A stretch of DNA of 64,000 bases from Albula goreensis. Its lineage: Eukaryota > Chordata > Actinopteri > Albuliformes > Albulidae. Made by a program: the position numbers and the translations under genes. A model generated the notes under the pieces. It did not search any database. It was not told where the DNA came from and worked only from the letters and a program-made list of their open reading frames with translations. Shown in pieces: positions 27,454 through 41,600 of the stretch (positions are counted from its first letter, which is position 1; each line of letters begins with the position of its first letter). The DNA is taken from assembly GCA_022829145.1 (NCBI GenBank), contig CM040745.1, forward strand, positions 25,202,906 to 25,266,905, written 5' to 3'.

Positions 27454-28889
27454 ATTTGTATAAAAACTATTTGATGTAGCAGTGCTGCAGACAGTCAAGA
27501 TGACCACCACTAGAACGTGTGATGATCTAATTACAAGCATCAGAAAGCACATACAACAGTAAAAAAATGTATGCAATTACTGATAGCTCCAAAAAAAAAG
27601 AAAAAAAAGAAAATTGAATCAATAGACTCCTGGTGGGAATTTAGCTCTGATGATGCATGGTTATTTAAACATTAACCGGCCCAGTCAATGGGGGTTTTAT
27701 TATCCGTAAGGTGACGATTTCTATATATACTTGAATTTAGAAATGCATATTGAAACATCAATATGAGTGAGTTTCCCCAAATGCAAACAATCCCCGAATT
27801 GTTTTGAAATGCTTGTTTAGAAAACATTAAGGCAATACATGTACAGCATGGATGTCGATATGCATGTTAAATGGTAAAAGAAAAGCGCTGATTTTATGTA
27901 TAAGAGAAATCCTTGGTTCCCTTAATTACTCGATACGTTCTATCAATGATCCGTGCGATTGGCTGATAGTCGCTATGGGCAGACCACATAATTCTAATAG
28001 ACTAACTCGTGTGGTTACAGAAAACAAGTTGCGTGTACTCGTATTGTATCCAGAAAAGACAGTTTTATTCAGCGAACTAGAAGTTATTCAGAGTGTATGC
28101 TTGAGTCAAAGTAATATTTTCTGTTTTCAAGCTGACATAGCCTAATATACTTCATCACACATCCATCATACTACAACATCACTTCAGGGAACATCTCCCT
28201 CTTAAATAACCCCCGCCCCTTCAAAGTTATTAAGCTCCTAATCTTAGTAAAAACGAAAGACATAATATAGTTTGACACCGGTCATTTCATTTTCAAAACG
28301 AAATTCGTCATCAAAGATACACATTCACATTATGCAATGCAGGTGAGAGGTGGCTGCTTGTTCACCTTGGTTACTGTTGAACTAACAATTTCTGATGACA
28401 ATCGTGCCTGTTTTTCAGTCTTTTTAGTAAAACATATATTCAATAATCGATTAATTACTTAATCAATTCATTTGCAAAACAGGTTCAAAAAATCTTCGCG
28501 ACCTTGTATGAAACACTGAGAGACCGATGGTGAGTGAGGGAGCATGACATATTTCTCATATGCATTCTTTATGTCCGAGAAATTTCCAAATGGACGTATC
28601 TGAAAGCATCAGATCTATGTTAGTTTAACATTTTTCAAAAACACATTCGCTGTTTCTTGCATCATACCCCAACCTCCCAAACCCAGTACACACATTTAAT
28701 TTGAAAAATGGAATTCGTGTATATATGAATCTCTGCAGAATATGTATGTTAAATTCATATTCTGCACTGTACTACCATTTTGTTACATATAAGAGAGTCA
28801 GGTTGGAGAAAAAAACGTTTCAATTGCTGATGCAGCCAGCGGCAGCTCCCTTGAATAATACCATTACTACCGCGTTAGCTGTATCTGGA

Positions 28890-29357
28890 TGGAAACGTAT
28901 CCCAGCATGCTTGACAGCGAAAGAGAGCAGGAAAGGATGATGAAGCTAAGATGGCAGCGCTACTAAGGGTGCAGCCTGTCCGGGGTCAAGAAAAACACAA
29001 GGAACAAACAAAAACAAAGGACGACACATCGCATTTTTGAAAAATATCTGTAGATGTCAGTCTGTCAGACGGGACAATATGGCCTGAATTATTTAATTCC
29101 TGGAGACAATGATTCGATTATAGAGCTGAAAAGGAAGGGTATTTCGCATTCGTACGAGGGAGTGTGGCTATATTATGTCGTTTAAATTGAACACTGTGGA
29201 TATAACGATTTTGTTGTTTCTGCATTTAAATGATAGCTAAAGCAATTGTCTAGATGCACTGTGTCTTTAATGACAGATTGGAATAACCGTTCGCTTGGTA
29301 TCCATAAAGACTTTTGATGTAACGTTAACGATAGTGTATGGATTGTTCTACAAAACG
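28890..29357 (+). promoter_or_regulatory. mycbp2: mycbp2 promoter and 5' UTR region
   Basis: The stretch before the mycbp2 ATG is richer in CG than flanking DNA and lacks a TATA box. It holds ATCCCAGCATGC (28899-28910), the right half of the ZNF143/Staf site, and AAGATGGCAGC (28949-28959), a YY1-like site typical at transcription starts of housekeeping genes. An ATG inside the YY1-like site could start a short upstream reading frame. The start site itself is inferred, probably near 28900-29000. Confidence 0.5.
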
Positions 29358-29626
29358 ATGATGTGTGCAGCTGCGGCAGCGGGTGCCGGTGGGATTCTGT
29401 CTTCCTCATCTCCTGCTGTGGGTTTGGGTGTCGGGGTCATTTCTGGAGTTGGAACGGATTTTCCTTGCATTGGATCGGGTATGGGTTCGTGTCCCGCTCC
29501 CGGGGCCCAGTCAGATTGCCGGAGCCGGTATCAGCTTTTACTCTCAGGAAGAGCTTTGGCGGAAAGATATCGCAGGATCTATACAACAGCCATCAACGAC
29601 AAAGAGCAAGGGATAAACCCAGGGAG
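29358..29626 (+). CDS. mycbp2: mycbp2 exon 1
   Basis: The start MMCAAAAAG matches the Met-Met-Cys-Ala start of mammalian MYCBP2. The exon contains a Gly/Ser/Ala-rich stretch, then YQLLLSGRALAERYRRIYTT. The donor is GGGAG/GTAAGT and the exon ends in phase 2. The frame is open further upstream, but without an ATG. Confidence 0.95.
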
Positions 29627-32600
29627 GTAAGTAAAACTATCGTGACGTTAAGATAATTAAAACAAAATTGTGTTCTACTGCTTAGTTGTCTAGCAATATA
29701 ATACCTTGCTACATATCCTAGCATTAGAAAATAGCGTGATAGGTAGCCATGCTACGATGTAACGTTACTGGTAGCTAGCCTTAGCTGGCTGCATTGCTAC
29801 CGCTGTAAACTGTCAACTGGCATGTATTTGTCAGGTAGATAGCTAGCTAACTATATCGATACTAAACAGCTACCACTGCACAACTGTCAATGTTGGTCAG
29901 TTAGCCTGCTTTAGCTACCTGAGTTGACAGAGAGATCAGGTAGTGATAACGTTACATGAGTTGTTATGCTTCGTTAGCTAGCTGTCGGTAGGTGGACACA
30001 AACAAGCACAAAGCCAGTGTTTCCATAAGAACCACCAAGGTGGAGGGTATGCTCGCTAAAATTGATGTAACTACATAAAATGTAGTATGTGAGATTGTGC
30101 CTCTAGCCGTACATCACTTCTATACTTTATGTGGCGTAGTAAGCAATCTAACTAGCTATAGCTACATGGCAAACAGGACGTGGAGTAGTATCTTAGTTGG
30201 CCGGTAGTTAGCTTTTCATATGCACCATTTTATCTTTTAGCTTTCCAGCGAGTAGCTTACGGTATCTGGTAATAGTTATCACTACGCAGTACCGTCTAGT
30301 GGTTAACTCGGGGATGTAATATGTTGTTTAACATTGACGTACCCAGCAAGAATGATTAATGGAAATAAACACCTTCCGGATTGCTTTGGTTGTATTTTGA
30401 AGTATCTACCTAGGAAGGCTATGCTTGGATTGAACAGTAGCGGGCCCGACGTCACAGTTATCTGCCCTTCCCTAGCCAACGGCTTCTTTCTTAGCTAGAG
30501 AAATATGCGATGACACCTGGCGAGGATTAACAGAAAATGGTACATGTCGCTTGCTAACAGTCGCATAAATAAACACACTGGGGGAAATTGAGATGAAGTG
30601 TAAATACATTTAAGCTTTTGTTTATTCCAAGGTACCAGTATGTCCCTCATTAACCCAAGTTGGCTAATATTCTTGACTAGTTAGCGCTAGCTAGCTAGCT
30701 AGCTAGCTAGGTAGGGTTAAGATGTCGTTTTGTCAACAGGCCTGACTTTCGCAATGGGGGTGTTGAGTCCGCCTTCAGTCCCTGATATGACTTGCTGGCT
30801 TGCTATTGTTTCTCCACCCAATTCAGTTATAATACTCTCGCTAGATAGCTGTTAGCTAACATTGACTGCACTCTGAACTTCCCGGTTGGTAACGGTCATT
30901 GGGAAGCTGATAGCTAGACGCATTTGCCTACTGTTTAGGTTAGTTGTTACCTGTATCTAGCGCTTAATATAGCTAGATATAGCGATAGCGATGGTTTTTT
31001 GACAATGTTCGTGCATTAACTAGCTAGGTATCACTAACTACATTGATGCCCTTGTGGGATTCCAGCTAAAGCTAGCGAGCTTGCTACTAGTCGTAATTAC
31101 CGATAACAAGTTACGTTGATAGCTAGCCGCAGTAGCTAACGGCTCAGATTTTTAGCTAGCTTTGTACTGTGTCGGCTATCTGACACTTAGTTGGTAGCTA
31201 CTGAGTAGTAGTAGCGATACGTCGATATAGAAAATACAAGCAGCCAACGTTTACATTTTTAAAACTACCACTAAAGACATATCAGGTAGCTAATTCTAGA
31301 GGTAGATTTTTATTTATTGAGAACGTGTAGGAAGACAATAGGTGTTACGTTGCCTGTGCATGAAGCTCCTATGATAACAAGAATTTTGGGTGCGGTGCAG
31401 GTGCTGTTTTGTCCCTTCATGTTTTTGTCTCGTCTGAGAGCTCATAGCTGTTATCGTTGCGCAGAATAGAATATCTCCAAGAGCTGAAACTCTGAAGTGA
31501 ACGTTGCTGAACAATAAAGTAATAGCATCTGCTCAAAATTCGTGCTTAAATAACGATTCCACAAACCTACAAAATAACATATTACAGTGTCCTTTTTATG
31601 AATGATACAATTAGAGACGTATTGTTGTGTAAACAATTTGATGTGCATGCATTCTTGGGCCAAAAGCTCCAATCAATAATGATATTGAAGCATGACATCA
31701 CTGCGGTGTCCTTTAGCTGTTATATTGACTAAGCAAGCAACAGAAGAACGTTGTACATTTATAAATATAGGAAAACGCCCATATACCGTAATTATAATCT
31801 TTTATGTGATTGTTTTACTGGGAAGGTGGTTGAATTAAAAATTGATATTTAAATTAAACATGAATTACTGCACTAATGCACGTATAACATGGTCAACATG
31901 TCATTCAGTGCAGGTTACCTCAAGTCACAATGTTTACGTTAGGAAGCTTTGTTATATTAACCATCCTCAATAACACGTGATTGTCTTCCAGTAGGGTCAC
32001 ATTCTATTTTGAAATATGCAGTGTGTAATGTGCACAGTTGTCGCCTTAGTTTGGACGACTGAACTAGTCTTTACTCCAGATGCAGTCTCCAAGATGCTGA
32101 CAAGTTTGGCAACACTGCAGCATCATGAATTGTAACCTTCATGAGTTAAAAGCATTACCATGTTTAACAGGTAATAAAAGGAGATGTGAGTTGAACGCAT
32201 CCTTAGGCTTTATCCACTTTTATAAATAATCTAATTTTAGGAAAAAAGAGTAAAATGCTGATGGCCATGGGTATGAGTGGTATGGCTACCAGCCACACCA
32301 TGGAACATGATGGAAAATAGATTTGTAGTATCTAAGTAAAAATGAAAACGTTTTCATATATTGCACATTAATATAAAAACTAGCCACCAACAAGTATGCT
32401 GTAAACAACATTTTGAAATCAAGACTTTAACATGTGAGTTTCTAAAGCAACATGAGTGATCTAACATTTTTGGTGCTTGGTGTTCCGGTGCTTTTGTCAC
32501 AGAAATAGCAAAGTTGTGCATCTTGAGCTGCAGAGATGTGATATTAGCCTGGCACATTATTTTGTCTACCCCTGCATGTGTGGCTGACTTAAAGTGCAAC

Positions 32601-35600
32601 ACTTAAGCCTTCCCCAAAATATGATTGCTAATTGTATTGACTTAAATAGGTTTTGTACAATAATTTTCTGTCCGGTTTGTTTTTTTTGTCTCACAATTTT
32701 CATTATGTTTACACATGCAATGTCTTTCTATGATTTAAAAAGTCAAAACTATTAATGTTCATGTTTTGGAGGCCAGTCATTTGCAGCTACTGTTTTTTTT
32801 TCCTTGAGGACAGACACACCTGTCAAGACACGATATGTCTACTTTTGACCAATACCTTTTCATTGAACATGGGATATTTGTGTATAGAACTGTGATCTTG
32901 TGACAGTACATGTATTTTACAGATCTTGGTCGAAGTAAATTTTAACAGGTTTCTTTCAGTATGAGCTCATTTGAAAAGAACAGACCTGCATCAAAAAGGC
33001 TGGTATTTATAATCAGAAATGATTTGAAAATCAGATGTCACCATCATCTGATGATCATCTCAAACTCAAAGGTAACTGTTTGGTGCCCTAATCTATCTAC
33101 TTGGTCAGTCATACACAGGATAAAGCGCTCATTTCAGTTAGGCTCATTTCAGTTGATTGACTTAATTCATTATTGCTGCTTTGCACCCTGGTCTCAGTTC
33201 TGATGGGTTAACGTTAGGTGTTTCCTGTAGCAGTACCCCATTTCTTAAAAGTACTATCGGAAAGTGTCGTCAGCCTCTGAAGATTTCCAGGCAAAAACCT
33301 AGCAACAGGGAACATGATTCCATGTGCAAAGAACTTGGTGTGTACCATGTTCTTCCCTTTGAATATGTCAAGTATAGGAAGGAGTGAAGCTTTCTGAAAT
33401 GTAAATTTACCTTGAATTCTCATAAATGCTGAAATTATCACCAACAGACATTTACATTGGTGTAGTATATAATTGAATAGCCTAAAGGCCTGTTTTAAAG
33501 GATCGAAACAAAGCCAGTAATTTGTAGCTGTCCAGGTAGAGTTATGCTCGGGAGACATCCTTGCAATGACAGCATTTCTACAAATGAAAGAAGATTTCTG
33601 GTAATATTAGCCCAGCTACATATGATATACATGATACTCTGACATGGATTGCAGCTTGTGAACTATATAGCAGAAGCAACAAATGTGACTATGCTGCAAC
33701 CTAGTAAAATACCTAACAATATTAATAGCACAGAATAGAATCTCTTTTGTGGAGACAGGTAATTATGGAATTCAGATGTGATGATGCAATTGTTTATCCA
33801 TACACTGTGTATAAAATTGTTTAAAACAAAGTTACGTCTGTTCTAGGCGGTAAATGTTTTGGAACAACACAGACTTATTCAGTGGTCATGGGTTAGATTT
33901 TATATTGCCAAAGGTCTTGGTGAAGTTCTTTTTTTATTTTTTCACAGTTTAAGAACACACCCAGCGGCACCTTTCCTAAATCCTCTGCCCTGACCACTGC
34001 ACCCAAACAACAGCTGCCCTCCGCTTCCACCCTGCCCTCCCCCGCACCAGAGAATTTCATTATTGACTAGCAATTACCTTCCAGAGCCCTAATATGCTCA
34101 GTGATATGTTTAGGCAATTTCTGATGCAAGACATTTTGCTGGAAGTTGGATGTCAATGTGGACTTGATGGTATCAGGCCTGGAGCTAGCATTCAAGAACT
34201 CTTAATATACTCAGTATGAGCTGTCCAGTGTTTCAGAAACTACGACATGATATTTATGTAAAACAGCCATTTTCAGTGGGTTCACCTCAATACCTGATGG
34301 CTGAAAAGAAATGGACTGTATCCATTTAAGTTTAGCTGCCTTAGCTTTTGATATTTTAGGGATGGTGGGAACAAGTAGTTTGTCTGAAGTTCTATCTGAA
34401 AAATATCGGCCTTCAAAAAAACAAATGTAGACTAATGTGTGGGTATGAACAAACCAGAATTGAATATCATCTCTCTGCAAACTAAATCCTATAATCCTGA
34501 TAGTTTTACATAACATTTTTGAGCAGTGTCTTTTAACATGGTAAACTTTTTCATGAGTATGTAGTAAAAGGATGCTTTGGAAAGTGTCACTTCATGGCTA
34601 TGTGCATGTTAGTTGGCTCCTTTTACCAAGTTATTTATTTTGTAGTTCATTAGATAGTTGTTTATGTGCACATGTTATGCTGTGGTAAATAAAACACAGT
34701 AAATCACTTAGTCCATTTTGTTTTAAATTTGCTGCCTCCATGAGCTGCCTCAAGATTGCTTTGAAGAAGTGAAATGAGAGAAATTCTTTTGAAATGTTCT
34801 AACCTGTCAGTTGTGGGTTTTCTGGCCCTGTGTGGTAGTAAATGTGGAAAACTATGTGTCTATGTTTATGATCCCCCTGGTGTTTGGTCTGTAGTGACCC
34901 ATGCTTAGGTAGCATATTACATAGAGTGTGAATCAGATCTGAGTCATCTGCAGAGCCTGGTCAGAAAAAGCAAGTTGCTGCATTGACTCTGATTTGTGGA
35001 TTGCTTGTCCTCAGCATCCATGTTTTTAAATATAACTTGGTTTTCTTTCAAACAACTGGAAGCACATTCTTTGAAATATAAAGGAAATGGTTTGGGAGGT
35101 GAAATGTGTTTAGTTTGAAATAATGGGCTGAATATTATGTAATTGTAAACAAATGTAATCATCTGGCATTATATCCTTGTCTCAGCTGTGTAGTGAAAAA
35201 AAGGCAAGGTAAAGAATACTACTAGAGCAATAAAAAATGGTGCCGTTTCTCAGGTTGGTGGGAATAATGATGCAGTCGAGACAATTGGGCAACTTGGGTG
35301 TCATAAAACAGGTATTCTTTTTCCATTGGTGCATTAAACTTCATACTGGGCATTCCCTGCTTGACTTCTGTCTTTACTTCCTGTGATTTAATGGTTTCCT
35401 ATGTACTGAAGTGTAACTCTTCTCTGAAGGGGGCGTGCTGTATTTTAGAGAAGTGGTTGTCCCAGAAATGTCATATTCGGCTAGCATGCATTATTTCTCT
35501 GTAGGTAGGGATATATGCTTTGACTCTGGGGAGGTGCTTTGGAAGACCCAGGCTGTCTGCAGCTTTTAAGCCCATGATTAAATAATTCACTGGAATCCCT

Positions 35601-38600
35601 GCTTTTACCTACAGTATTGCCTTCTGTGTAGTCAACATCGACTACAACTGTGAGGAGAGGCCAGGTCTGTAGAGGCATCAAATGATGGGGGTTGGTTTGA
35701 GTCAGCCTGTGAGCAGTAATGTCAAGAGAGGAAAGTGACGATGGGAAACCACACAAATCTTGCACTCAGTGTGCTCATCCAGGATTAATGGGGGCATAAT
35801 GGCAAATAAAGCATCCCTGAACTTTGAATTTCAGCATAGTGTGAGAGTGAGGGACATTCTTAGTCACCAGTGTTTCTTTCCAGCCATGTTGCTCCTCTTA
35901 AAACTTACAATAGTGAGAGGTGACAGTAAAGTGGTGTGACTTTGTGATTTTCATATTACCATTGAAACAATTTTCTGTTTAATTGAAAATAGAGCCTTAT
36001 ATGTGTCTTTTAAATAATGTAGGTTTTTGTTTACCACATACCTGATTCAGAATGATTATATTGGTTTTATTCAAATTGTGTTTTCCCAAAATTCCAATTA
36101 AAAGCATTTCAAGATAGACTGCCTGTTTCTGATCTGTATTGAATATTCCCAGATGATCATATGGTTGAGGATTTGATAAGTATTAATGTGAATGACATTC
36201 TTATTTAGCTGCCCAATAACCTTTCCTGTAGCAAGCTAACAAGCCAATGCTAAAAAGGCTCATTTCAGCTGTGAGAGAAATCTGTGTTCTGAGCAGCAGG
36301 ATCAAAGCAATGTATGAGCTGGTAAATCAAAATGCTTACGTCAGTAGTACGGAGATGCTGCTGCTGCAGCCGCCAAAACTGGTCTCTCTGCAGTGGCTGG
36401 GAGGCTATAGGCAACAGTGGCAAGGTTCAGGTCAGAGCTACCAGTCAGCACAGTAGAGCAGTACCTTAACAGAATGCTACAATGTAAGCTCCAATGGCTA
36501 TTACATGTGCAGCTGGCTACAGGCTATATGTTCACAGTTTGTGCTTATATGATGCAATTCAGTTTCATGCACAATGATGCAAGTCCCACAATATTTACTG
36601 TTGCATTTGCAAAATGGGGAGAGCATCTCCTTTTATGTACCTGGATGGAAATAGGTAGTGAATCATAATAGGGCCTTTAGTACTATGGCTTTCTTGTTGA
36701 ATTTTTCATGTTTTGTTACTCTAGGAGAGTCAGGCTGTGATTTCACCAAAAAGACTCCTTGTGTTTGCAGTTAAATGGAAACCGTAGCAGTGCTGTAACT
36801 AAGAGAAGAAGAGTGCATGCCTGTTGGTGGTGGGGTACTGTGTGAATGCGGTTTTCTTCTGACGGTTATCTGAGAGCCCCAGAAAGATGGCTATACTGGA
36901 CTGGGGAGGTGTTGTAGTTCCCGACAATTATCAGCTGAAAGCAGCTGTGGTTAGCTGCAGCTCTTTGCTTGGTTTCCACGTTTCCATGTGGCCCGTGTCA
37001 TCCTCCCTCCCAATTCCAGGCTCTATTGAATTTACTTAACCGTGCTGGCATCATGCATAAGGGCCTATGCATTTTTTTTTTAAAGATTATTTTTTTGGCA
37101 TTTTTCCACTTTATTTGACAGTTACAGTAGGGAGAAAGACAGGAAATGCAGGGGAGAGAGAGGGGAAGACATGCAGCAAGGGGCCCAGGCTGGATTCGAC
37201 CTTGATGGAGCTACTGGGGCGCCCCCATGCAATTTTTTTTATTTACTCTTTTCACAAATGTTTCTCACTTCAGTTGTGACTGACTTTTTCTTGTTATCGT
37301 GACTGTCATTCCTGTGGCAGAAATTCTTCTTGAGATATGCAAGTTGGATGTAGTTGGTTGAACTTCATTTGAAACTGCTTTGTGATCATTTTACTGTATG
37401 TAAGCTGAAAAGTCTGCGATTTACCTTGTTTCCATCATAAATCATTCCTTTTTTTCCCACATTCTTCACAATGATGTATGAGTATTACTGAAATTAGAGG
37501 GGAAAACCTGAGGCATGGAACCGCTGATGTGTTGTCATCAAGCAGGTGCAAAGAATTTGTTATATTGATATAAAACATACAAGTACAAGCTGCTAATGGT
37601 GTCCTAGTGCCATGTTATACATGAAAAATAGCTCTCCAGTGCCGAATGTGCATGTTTCTGATTTATAAGTGATAGATTCTGAATAGTGCCAGACTTAGTG
37701 GCATTTCACTTTGCTTAACACCTTATGTTTTACTTAACTCTGATGCAATGTTATGGTAGAAAAAGGTAGAACGTTTGGTCATTGTTATACACCTGTAATG
37801 CCTACTTAACACTGTACTCCTGTGACAGCTACATTTTGCCAGACTGGTCTACTTGTGTTAAGTGGATGTGGAAACATTACTGAGATTGTAAACAAACAGG
37901 AAGTGGCTAACCAAACTACATGAAGAATGATTATGCAGAAAACAGAACCTTCCTTCAGCCACGCAGTTTCCCCATCTCTACTTGTACTGGGTTGGCACAC
38001 CTGGTGCCAAAGCTGCCCAAGCCCATAGAGCACTATTCCTTTCCCAAAACCAGAACTGAGTCACTTGACATCACATGAACATTCATGTTGCAGCACTGCA
38101 TTTGGGGAAGTAGTGCTAACTTGTAACAATTTCACAGTTCAGAAATTTCAATTGTCTAACTCCCTTACACCTAAATTAAAAAGAGATATAAGCAGATCAG
38201 CCTTTGTGTTTCTAGCTTTAAATGGTCTTTTTTAATTGAATAAAGTATTTATATGGTATTTGCAGAAAATAACCTTTTAAACACAATGCATCAGGATGAT
38301 CAGAAGATAATCTGTCACTTGGAATTGGCTTTTTAAGCATGTTTGCAACTCATTTTGCGTATATTATTTGGCTGTTCGGAAAGGAAACCTTTTTATATGA
38401 TTCTACTCTTACATGTTTTATCCAATTTCTTTCTCTCCAATTGGGAATGCCCCACAGCAGTGACCTCTGTCAATTCTGGAGGTCACACACTAGCAGTCCT
38501 GTCTTGCAAAGAACATGGTGTTTATATGAGTAGATAAATTAGGTTCTAGCGGACACAATCAATAGAAACCAAATAAGTAGCCTTTTTTTCAGTTTCCAAA

Positions 38601-41600
38601 TTTGAAATTCTTACGCTATTCTTAACTGCAGGCCTGCCCCATTGTTAAAGTCCTCTGTAAATTCATTTGGGTACACATGTGCTTAAACATTCAGCCTGTC
38701 CTTTACTGTACCCCACAGACCTCCATGCCATCCCTTACTGTACCCCACAGTCCTCCACATTGAGCTGCTTAATTTTAATTTGTTACATGCAGCCCATTCA
38801 CACAGTGATTGCAAATGATATCTGAATGACTGACATCCTCTCTGTGTGACGTGTTGAAGTACTATTATTACAGGTTATACTCTAATCAAAGCAGCATGGA
38901 CAAAAGCTTTGTTGTGATGAAAATAGTTTATAAATGTAATTATAAACATTTTTTTAAATGAGAAAATTTTAAATTTAAAGACTTAAATGAAATATTGCAT
39001 TCAGTGCTTGAGTGAAATTTGTTGAGGTGCTTTCATGAATTGGAAAAATATCTCCTAAACATTCAGTTGTTAAAATATCAAATTAAAATAATTCTAATCT
39101 AAATATATTTATTGGTAATTGAACAGTGACTTTTTTTAATGTTGGGTTTGTCATTGGATAAGCATAATAAGTATTTTGGACGATTGTTGTATGTTCTCTC
39201 TTGATATTGATATGATATTGATACTCAGTCACAATTTCATTCATCCAAAATTGTAAGTTTTATGAAACTGCTAAAGGGATCTCAGTGTGCTGAACTCAAT
39301 GAACTCAATTTGTTTTATATTTTGAGTTAACATGTGAAAATGGTTTGTTTCTTGAAAGTGTTCAATCATTTCCCTGTAATTGATAGAACTGAATTGTCTG
39401 TATGAATATGTATGATCTATAACCCAAAGGTTGATGGCTCATGAAGAGAATAGCCTTCACTGTCCCAAAGCTGTATAAATAACAAAACTGGTGCATCACT
39501 GATACTCATGTTACATTCATGAATCAAGGATAGTCTGGCACTCATGACTCAAACACCTGGGTGGTTCAGAAAGAATCACGGGTCATGGAATTGTTAATGT
39601 AACATTGATTTGTGTTTTTAGGGGGAAGAAGGCCTTGAGCAAAAAGAAGCTGAAAAGACGACAGAAGGTCAAATCAAAAGTCAAAACAAGAACAAAGGTA
39701 AGAGCCTCTGTTTTGGCCATATGTGTCTATGCTGTAGCCTTTGTATTGTGGTATTGTGTCTGTGTCAATAATGCTGGATCTGCATGGTTAATTTTATTTC
39801 CCCCAACTGGCTCAAAATGAAAAATAATAATAATTTTATATCTGAAATAATATGGACTGTTGCTTGGAACATGACTTTAAATGTTTTGAGCTGAGCATAG
39901 ACTGGAGCAGCATGAACAGATATGAGAGATGCAGGGAGTGGCTTCAGTAGGTTGGCTTGTTGCCGGGCGACCTGTGTCGCCGGTCTCCATGGCAACTATG
40001 TCCTCCATCCACCCAGTAGAGCTCAAGACTGAGTGAATCTGTATGGGTTGAATGATAGACAGGTTTTAGTGAATACTGATGACAAATAACATGTGTGCGT
40101 GTGTACAAGTACGTATTACATACATGAGGTGAGCAAAATAAAAAAAACACCAAATGATGGAAAGGTACTTATATAAGTAACAAAATCAGAATGAAAAATC
40201 TACAGATGTAACATTAGTCAATAACAATTATTAAAATGTTACTTCTTTAAATGAAATTTGCAAATCAACACTTCAATCTGCGAGTTTCTGAAACAACATT
40301 AGAGATCTGACAGATTTTGAAAGTGGTCAAATAATTTATGCAAAAATTGTATGTCAGTCAAAGCAACTGCAAAACTATTTCATGCAACCAGGGGAACCAT
40401 AGCAAAAATCATGATGGCAAATTAGATAATATTGCCTCAGGGAAGAGGAACAGTAGTGGTAAGTCAAAGTTATATGAAAGTGAAACACAGAATGTGTTCA
40501 AAGCTCAATGACAGAGATAGATGGACATTAACAAAACAACAGTCTCTACACTGGATAACCGTTTGTCATGCACTCACAAAGCTCATAGTAATGTAGGACT
40601 ACCATGCAGAAACTGCTTGTTACCAAGGTCAGTGCAACAACAATAACTGGGGGTAATGAGCATAAAGCCTGGACTGCTCAGCACTGGAAGGAAGTATGGA
40701 AAGTACTGTAGTGGAAACAAATGATATTTGCATGATAAAAACTTTGCTAACGATAGTCAGCATGTTACTACTGCTGGCCAAATTAGTAGCTCCTTTCATA
40801 TTTACAACTCGCCCAAACTCAGGCCATGACCCATTCCTTGGTTGTTTGCATGCTTTTCAAAATAAACAACAGTCAAATGTATTATTGTCATTTACTTTTT
40901 CGGCTGTAACAAAAGCTGTCCCCCCAGAACTGAATGTGTGGTGAAGAGTGACACCCCTTAGGCTATACATAACAAGCAGCCATTTTTATAGGATCTTTTC
41001 CCATAGCAGCGTCTCAGCAAACAAGCCTATCTTTCCTTGAGCAGTTTGTTTTCCCTGGTGTAAGGCAGCCATTGACAGGCAGAAGGTTAGAGATTAATAT
41101 GATTGTGCTGTATCAGGCTGCACACAGCGGTAATCCCTCCACTGAAAAATCTCCACACTGGCTGCAGCACAGAGCAGGGCTAACGCCTCGCACACAATCG
41201 CTGCATTTTTCAAAGCACTCCTCCGCCCTCCGCTCCTGAGAACCGTCTGCTCGTATACAGGAGTGGGCGGGGTCTGGTGGGAAAGGGAGGCCAGTGTGGT
41301 GAACGCAGAGTCAGAAACGTCTCTGGTGCCTAGGGATTGCATTCCTGTCAGCTGTAATGGCCCCTTTGATAAACAATTATGCACAGACCATATATATATT
41401 TAAGGAAGACTTGTCCGCCAACGAGTGCAAATACAGCCACTTGAAATGCGTCTCTTTCATGCTGTGATTATTGTCTGTATTGCAAGCTACCTGCCGACTG
41501 TGATAAGGTAGTGTTTGCTCTAGTCGTGCCTGGCTTGTCACCAGCAGACAAGGGAAGTTGTATCCATTTTGTGCATCAGGTTCAGGGGCAGTGAATTACA

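Larger units (their letters stand above)
19391..28889. other. Divergent intergenic region between scel and mycbp2
   Basis: About 9.5 kb without any exon I can support. It contains the (CT)41 tract at 24297-24378 and an AT-rich inverted repeat near 27422-27453. Open frames at 21986-22270 and 22355-22567 show no domain, splice context or family resemblance. Distal control elements of either gene may lie here, but none can be named from sequence. Confidence 0.6.
29627..39621 (+). other. mycbp2: mycbp2 intron 1 (10.0 kb)
   Basis: The first 1.6 kb is dense in TAGC and GCTA words. Further on are a coding-like island at 33948-34070, a tandem duplication near 38700-38763 and a SINE relic at 37075-37226. 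The rest is AT-rich and unremarkable. Confidence 0.8.
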
